Shown here piece by piece: positions 21,498 through 25,357 of a stretch of 25,357 nt of DNA. The DNA is taken from positions 1 to 25,357 of IMG/VR virus record IMGVR_UViG_3300012017_000234; one strand, written 5' to 3'. The notes under the pieces are model-generated. The model searched no databases, had not been told where the DNA came from, and was given only the letters and a program-made list of their open reading frames with translations. The stretch is from a virus. Position 1 is the first letter of the stretch; the number at the start of each line of letters is the position of its first letter. The position numbers and the translations under genes are program-made.

Positions 21498-22539
21498 GCT
21501 CTTCTTCCTCAGGCGGTTGTTCAAATTGACCATACAAGAATTCTTTCTTGCATACTTCATCAATCATATCCAGGAGTTCTTTCGTCCAGTATTTTTCTGG
21601 TTGATCGTTGATTGATTTACCGAAGACTTTTGTGCCGTCCGGTAATTCATATCGTGTGGATACTTTCTTGATAATGTTATACTTTTCTGCAATGTCAAGG
21701 AGTCCGTAATATCTATCCAACCCTTTGTCGTAGGTAATTTTGACTTCCACATCTTTATTCTCCTTAGTCAATCGGCTTTTATACAACCTAGCCCTTACAA
21801 TGTTACCAATCACTTCAGTTCCATCTTTCTCTTTCTTCTTTGAAAGATATACAATCGTTGATGCGGTATACTTTAGCCCAGAACCACCAGACATTTCTTT
21901 AGTTGGCACATAAGCGCCAACAACATCATACACATGATTCGTTACAATTAATGGTACGTTAATTTTAGCAAGTTTCAAATTCAGTACACGGAATGTAGCC
22001 TTAATCAATTGTGATTTAGTCATGTCTCGTGTTTCTTTACCCTCCGAACTATCTTCCATTTCTTTGGTTGAAGATAGTTGGCCTTGAGAATCAAGCACCA
22101 TCATCATCGGTTTACGTTTCTCTTTTGATTGCGCTGCATACTTATCAATGATTTGCAATGCGGTATGTCTAAACTTTTGAATGGTATCTGGTTCTGATAT
22201 AACGATTCGTTTGGTATCAATGCCTCTTGATTCCATCATATGTTTTGTAACTGCTGCTTCAGTGTCAAAGTAAATCACACCACCTTCTGGATTGTCATCA
22301 AGAAATCGTTTGACTACACCCAGAACAAAGAATGTTTTACCTGTAGCAGATTCACCAGCAAATGCTGTTACTTTGTTGTTAGGTACGCCGCCGTATATAC
22401 TGCCACTGAGTAAAGCGTTAAGTGCATAAGACCCGGTGTCGATGCAACCTGTATACTCAGCACTAGCACCTCCATCAGCAAGAATTTTAGTGTCTTCATC
22501 TTTTAACTGCTCCACTAATGATGTAAAAAAATTGCTCAT
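21487..22539 (-). CDS. uvsX: UvsX RecA-like recombinase
   Basis: This 350-residue protein is the phage strand-exchange recombinase, which drives recombination-dependent replication and repair. Walker A is GESATGKT (62-69), the catalytic-glutamate region is IYFDTEAA (89-96), and Walker B is [11 protein letters not shown] (145-155). DNA-binding-loop-like sequences follow ([34 protein letters not shown]), with the conserved [12 protein letters not shown] before them. The acidic tail [11 protein letters not shown] matches the acidic C-termini of UvsX and RecA. The length is slightly below T4 UvsX (about 390 aa). GGAGAACGT precedes the ATG. It is followed by an overlapping 101-aa gene and the gp41 helicase, the T4 gene order. 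Confidence 0.95.
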   Translation of the reverse strand: MSNFFTSLVEQLKDEDTKILADGGASAEYTGCIDTGSYALNALLSGSIYGGVPNNKVTAFAGESATGKTFFVLGVVKRFLDDNPEGGVIYFDTEAAVTKHMMESRGIDTKRIVISEPDTIQKFRHTALQIIDKYAAQSKEKRKPMMMVLDSQGQLSSTKEMEDSSEGKETRDMTKSQLIKATFRVLNLKLAKINVPLIVTNHVYDVVGAYVPTKEMSGGSGLKYTASTIVYLSKKKEKDGTEVIGNIVRARLYKSRLTKENKDVEVKITYDKGLDRYYGLLDIAEKYNIIKKVSTRYELPDGTKVFGKSINDQPEKYWTKELLDMIDEVCKKEFLYGQFEQPPEEEEHED

Positions 22540-22550
22540 ACGTTCTCCAT

Positions 22551-23135
22551 TTATCTAAATTTATATCTTGGTGATGCGTGGTACATTATCATGTAAGTTG
22601 GTATATCATTTTTCTTTTCGAGAAATGATTTCATAGACTCTGAAGGAAATAGTATACAACTATTTGACTTCAATTGCAATGTTTTTTGTTCTTTATTTTC
22701 GGCCACAAATGCGATACCATTTATGTCCATACTATTGGTTGATATGACAATACATGCCGTAAGCGATTTGTAATTTTCTCTATGGTAATCTCTGCTCCAT
22801 CCTTTATGTTTTTTAATGACTTCTATATGACTCTCAGCGGTTAGACTGTAGAACATGAATGCACTATCGTTTGTATTTTTATAAATTTCACGCATGTCAT
22901 TGGACCACATCCGATTTTCAATTATTCGTGCGATGGTGCATATTTCTTCAACATCTTTATTCTCATATAACCATATTGAGTTGTATGTTTTATTAGGCTT
23001 TTCGTTCAGTTGTTGATTGTGACTGAACATTGAATCAACTTTCAAGAGATTGGTTTCGATCAATGAAAGGTCAGGCGAACTAAAAAAGTTTTCTATTATA
23101 ACATGTGTAAATGGTTTTTCGTAGTGATGTATCAC
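22551..23135 (-). CDS. Degenerate 2OG-oxygenase paralog
   Basis: This 194-residue protein is a tandem paralog of the gene upstream: [20 protein letters not shown] (70-89) lines up with DTIENLVWSDNMRNIYKQVK of its neighbour, and [11 protein letters not shown] with DNTLIAFPSEC. The catalytic positions have changed: HKD becomes H118-R-E120, the distal histidine becomes K169, and the 2OG-binding arginine position is T180. It therefore probably cannot bind iron and 2OG in the usual way. It keeps an intact open frame and uses a GTG start overlapping the previous stop (GTGA). A pseudoenzyme partner of the active copy is plausible; a shifted metal site cannot be excluded. Confidence 0.7.
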   Translation of the reverse strand: MIHHYEKPFTHVIIENFFSSPDLSLIETNLLKVDSMFSHNQQLNEKPNKTYNSIWLYENKDVEEICTIARIIENRMWSNDMREIYKNTNDSAFMFYSLTAESHIEVIKKHKGWSRDYHRENYKSLTACIVISTNSMDINGIAFVAENKEQKTLQLKSNSCILFPSESMKSFLEKKNDIPTYMIMYHASPRYKFR

Positions 23136-23743
23136 GATTTTAATGGCACCGGTGACATGTAAGATGAAAAATATTGAATTGAATATCTTGTGCAGTGATT
23201 TTCTATTCTGGTTACTCTATGCACACATTCGGAAGGAAACGCAATCAACGTATTGTCACGATATTTAATTTCTTTAATTATATTGTTATGAATTAGCTGA
23301 AAATTACCACCGTGAACATCATCTTCAGACAACCAGAAGTTCAGTGTTATGCTTTTAAGCAAGTCTTTGTGCCATTCATATACTGAATCTTTTTGATATT
23401 TTGATATCAGAATTTGACTATAATTAGTATAATCATAAAACAAAAATAAAGAATCTTTAACTTGTTTATAAATGTTTCTCATGTTATCTGACCATACAAG
23501 ATTCTCTATAGTGTCTATGATAATATTTGAACTTTCAATATCTCTGTTAACATAGGGCCAAAAATTGTAATTTCTTTTTATGTCAGGATTTACCAAACTG
23601 CTTTTACCGTCGTTATAGTCACCCACATAAAATTTATCATCCAACTTTTTAAATTCATTCAGTAGCAAAGTTCTTTGATCCTGAGTAAATATATCATAGA
23701 AGATAACATGAACAATAGGATCATAATGTATGTCATACCACAT
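23132..23743 (-). CDS. 2OG-Fe(II) oxygenase
   Basis: This 203-residue protein carries the complete 2OG-dioxygenase triad: H125-K-D127 in VYEWHKDLLKSITLNFWLSE, the distal H175 in LIAFPSECVHRVTRI, and the cosubstrate arginine R186 in CTRYSIQYF. The segment DDVHGGNFQL (141-150) is the typical GG strand before the core's second half. The start is the ATG at 23743 with GGAG six bases upstream; an upstream TTG start would overlap the previous gene. It resembles phage P4H-like or PKHD-type hydroxylases. It sits in the replication region between a membrane protein and its degenerate paralog, and overlaps the latter by four bases. The substrate is unknown; nucleic acid, nucleotide or protein are all possible. 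Confidence 0.82.
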   Translation of the reverse strand: MWYDIHYDPIVHVIFYDIFTQDQRTLLLNEFKKLDDKFYVGDYNDGKSSLVNPDIKRNYNFWPYVNRDIESSNIIIDTIENLVWSDNMRNIYKQVKDSLFLFYDYTNYSQILISKYQKDSVYEWHKDLLKSITLNFWLSEDDVHGGNFQLIHNNIIKEIKYRDNTLIAFPSECVHRVTRIENHCTRYSIQYFSSYMSPVPLKS

Positions 23744-23744
23744 A

Positions 23745-24485
23745 CTAGTCTCCAAATTTTGTAACGTTTTTTAGTTTTTCTTCATCCATTGCTATTGGTT
23801 CAATTGTTGTCACACCAGAATTTATAATTTTCAACGTGTGATTTGCAGCAATCAATAATAGAATGGCTAGGGGATCAAATACACATATTAACACAATAAT
23901 GATCCATTGTACAGACTTTTCTATCGTGTCAAAATCATTCTTACCATATACCAATTCAGCAACATATCTAATCGCACCAATTTCAGCATTGCCTTTGTTC
24001 TTTGCTTCACGGAGTGGTAGAATTTCTTTCGTTAATACCTCAATTTTATTTTGCGATTCGGTGATCTGTCTCTCCAACTTTTGGTTGGGTTGAGCATAGC
24101 CTTCAGACTGCTTGAGTAAAATCGCCAATCTATTTTTTTCAATAGATAGTCGTTCGTTAAGATTGTCGATTCTAGTAGTATTAGTAACATAGTCCACGCC
24201 TGAACCAGAATGAGACTGAGACAAGTAACCAAAAATACCAAGGCTAGTAATAATACTGAGAATGACAACAGTAGTAGTAAAATAAATCCGTAAAGTGATG
24301 TGAATACTATACCAATAACGATAGAGAAAAGATGCTGTAACCAATTTACCAATTTCAAGTGAGCCTCCCATAATTGCTATTGCAATTGGACTTGCTGTAA
24401 AGATTGATATCAATCCTACAATGGAAAAGTATGCTGCGACCGCTGATATTCCTACAGCGGTAAAGAATAGAAGAAGTGTAAACAT
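23745..24485 (-). CDS. Membrane protein with central coiled coil (246 aa)
   Basis: This 246-residue protein has hydrophobic segments at about 2-40 (probably two passes: TLLLFFTAVGISAVAAYFSI and IFTASPIAIAIMGGSL), about 65-90 (YFTTTVVILSIITSLGIFGY), and about 192-215 (IIIVLICVFDPLAILLLIAA). A charged coiled-coil region (about 105-165) lies between them. The motif VFDPLAILLLIAAN is one I recall from unnamed membrane proteins of marine T4-like phages. Function is unknown; a role in the host envelope or in organising replication at the membrane is conceivable. The ATG shares a base with the stop of the upstream 132-aa gene (TAATG), so they are coupled. Confidence 0.75.
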   Translation of the reverse strand: MFTLLLFFTAVGISAVAAYFSIVGLISIFTASPIAIAIMGGSLEIGKLVTASFLYRYWYSIHITLRIYFTTTVVILSIITSLGIFGYLSQSHSGSGVDYVTNTTRIDNLNERLSIEKNRLAILLKQSEGYAQPNQKLERQITESQNKIEVLTKEILPLREAKNKGNAEIGAIRYVAELVYGKNDFDTIEKSVQWIIIVLICVFDPLAILLLIAANHTLKIINSGVTTIEPIAMDEEKLKNVTKFGD

Positions 24486-24883
24486 TATCGTGTCAGTGAC
24501 AATACTTTATCAATCTGCTCTTGAATTTTCTCTTTTCGATTTGGCCAGTAGATATATTCTTTATCAGGGTTCTTCATGAGATTCACTAATAAAGGCATGA
24601 TGAGTTTTTCAAGTTCAACAAGATTACTCTTTACATCATCTTGCATTTGCTTTCGTTCAGCATCAAGTCCTAATTTACCATCATTGTATAGTGATAAAAT
24701 TTGATCCATCTTTGCTTCAATTCTTGCAACTGCTTCATTTGAAGTTGATACAACTTCACGGATGACAGTAGTCTCTAGTGTTTCTTCATTCACGCTTTGC
24801 TTAACTTCGGTTTCATCTACTGCACTGAAACCGAAATCTTCAGCAGTCCTAATTCCCAAATATTCTTGTGGTATGGTACTCAT
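24485..24883 (-). CDS. Conserved coiled-coil hypothetical protein (132 aa)
   Basis: This 132-residue protein has a polar N-terminus (STIPQEYLGIRTAEDFGFSA), a helical coiled-coil middle (about 45-95, including EAVARIEAKMDQILSLYNDG) and a C-terminal tag NPDKEYIYWPNRKEKIQEQI. I recall the KEYIYWPNR tag as a highly conserved ending of an unnamed marine T4-phage family. The ATG overlaps the stop of DNA polymerase (ATGA), so it is made with the replisome. No enzymatic motif is visible. It could be a replication accessory or a partner of the membrane protein that follows; neither is shown by sequence. Confidence 0.75.
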   Translation of the reverse strand: MSTIPQEYLGIRTAEDFGFSAVDETEVKQSVNEETLETTVIREVVSTSNEAVARIEAKMDQILSLYNDGKLGLDAERKQMQDDVKSNLVELEKLIMPLLVNLMKNPDKEYIYWPNRKEKIQEQIDKVLSLTR

Positions 24884-25357
24884 GCGAAAAAACTCTCCAA
24901 TGATGCAACTGGTTCTGTAGTCCAGTTAATGGTTGAAATAATATTACGCAATGGGTCAACAAATGTTTTATCAAACTGTGTATCGTAATCGATATAACTT
25001 TCAACACCAAATTCTTTCGGAAGCACCGTCGGAATAGATAGCACATTCTCTTGAAATGGATTAGGTGTTTTCATGTAGCAGAATTTAATCTTTTCACCTT
25101 CTTTGATTGTCTGATACTTCTTTGTCAGTTTGTGCTTTTCAAGTAGGTGATTATATACGATTGCACCACGAACATGTATCGGTGTACCTTTTGCGTAAAG
25201 ATCCTTTGCATCTCTATATTTAGTCAGTCCAGAAACACCTCGAGGAAATGCAACATCTTCAAATGGTAACATAGAAAACTCTGCTCTAAATTCTGCAATG
25301 AAATCTTGAAGTTCAGACTCATTACCTTTCATTACAATCTTTAGAGCATCTTTAATT
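24880..25357 (-). CDS. 43: DNA polymerase, T4 gp43-like, C-terminal fragment
   Basis: The open frame continues to the right edge without a start, so only the last 158 or so residues of the protein are present. The visible part matches the thumb and C-terminus of T4-type family B polymerase: PFEDVAFPRGVSGLTKYRDA, GTPIHVRGAIVYNHLLEKHK, IKEGEKIKFCYMKTPNPF and EFGVESYIDYDTQFDKTFVD. It ends in ASLESFFA, a sliding-clamp-binding tail like that of T4 gp43. This enzyme replicates the phage genome with helicase, primase and clamp. The exonuclease and palm catalytic residues lie outside the window. An internal methionine at 25332 is not the true start. Confidence 0.93.
   Translation of the reverse strand, partial: IKDALKIVMKGNESELQDFIAEFRAEFSMLPFEDVAFPRGVSGLTKYRDAKDLYAKGTPIHVRGAIVYNHLLEKHKLTKKYQTIKEGEKIKFCYMKTPNPFQENVLSIPTVLPKEFGVESYIDYDTQFDKTFVDPLRNIISTINWTTEPVASLESFFA

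Noticed and set aside
21497-21563. N-terminal extension of the 101-aa gene into uvsX
   Set aside because: The extension would be read out of frame through uvsX coding sequence; the internal ATG at 21497 has a ribosome site and gives a compact overlap.
22555-22566. TATAAATT just upstream of uvsX
   Set aside because: It is a one-base mismatch to the late octamer at the end of a coding sequence, too close to the ATG, before a gene expected early.
24032-24358. A 108-codon minus-strand frame inside the membrane protein gene
   Set aside because: It is out of frame with a longer gene that has proper coupling and recognisable motifs; it has no own ribosome site in a useful context.

Overview
The window looks like part of the genome of a tailed, T4-like marine myovirus. 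It is AT-rich and essentially gap-free, and every gene I can support lies on the minus strand. Transcription therefore runs from high to low coordinates, and genes commonly overlap through ATGA or TAATG junctions. The T4 replication core is recognisable: gp43 DNA polymerase C-terminus, UvsX recombinase, gp41 helicase and gp61 primase, followed by ThyX and a class I ribonucleotide reductase large subunit. Many accessory proteins resemble unnamed families I recall from cyanophages and SAR11 phages. The host cannot be read from the sequence. No tRNA, rRNA, CRISPR array or insertion sequence was seen.

Layout in transcription order. (1) 25.36-19.6 kb is replication: polymerase end, two small genes (one a membrane coiled-coil protein), a tandem pair of 2OG-oxygenase paralogs (one intact, one that has lost its iron ligands), uvsX, a small gene, the helicase and a 73-aa gene. 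(2) 19.6-18.6 kb is a short early-type operon behind a perfect consensus sigma70-like promoter. It holds 47-aa, 107-aa (membrane), 42-aa (membrane) and 116-aa genes. (3) 18.6-7.3 kb is a late or virion-type block. It opens with a T4 late-promoter octamer overlapping an 11-bp hairpin that reaches into the start codon of the first gene. It contains a 415-aa protein with nucleotidyltransferase/ligase motifs, a 473-aa unknown, a 1034-aa multidomain protein with a cytidylyltransferase-like head, a cupin-like protein, two highly charged modular proteins (501 and 341 aa), a HAD phosphatase and several fibre-like or structural proteins. (4) 7.3-5.77 kb is a four-gene membrane/lipoprotein cassette that looks like spanins plus accessory lysis proteins. 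(5) 5.77-0 kb is a second replication and nucleotide unit behind a sigma70-like promoter containing a perfect 10-bp palindrome: primase, ThyX, NrdA, a third 2OG oxygenase, a GT9-like glycosyltransferase, a coiled-coil protein and a conserved hypothetical truncated by the window edge.

How the parts fit. Helicase, primase, recombinase and polymerase form the T4-type replisome and recombination set. ThyX and NrdA supply deoxynucleotides. The block between helicase and primase carries its own late-type signals, so the replication genes are split by a virion module read on the same strand. The points most worth follow-up are the ligase-like late gene and its hairpin/late-promoter switch, the modular charged polyproteins, the degenerate oxygenase paralog, the palindromic promoter before the primase, and a 42-aa membrane gene that a length cutoff would miss.
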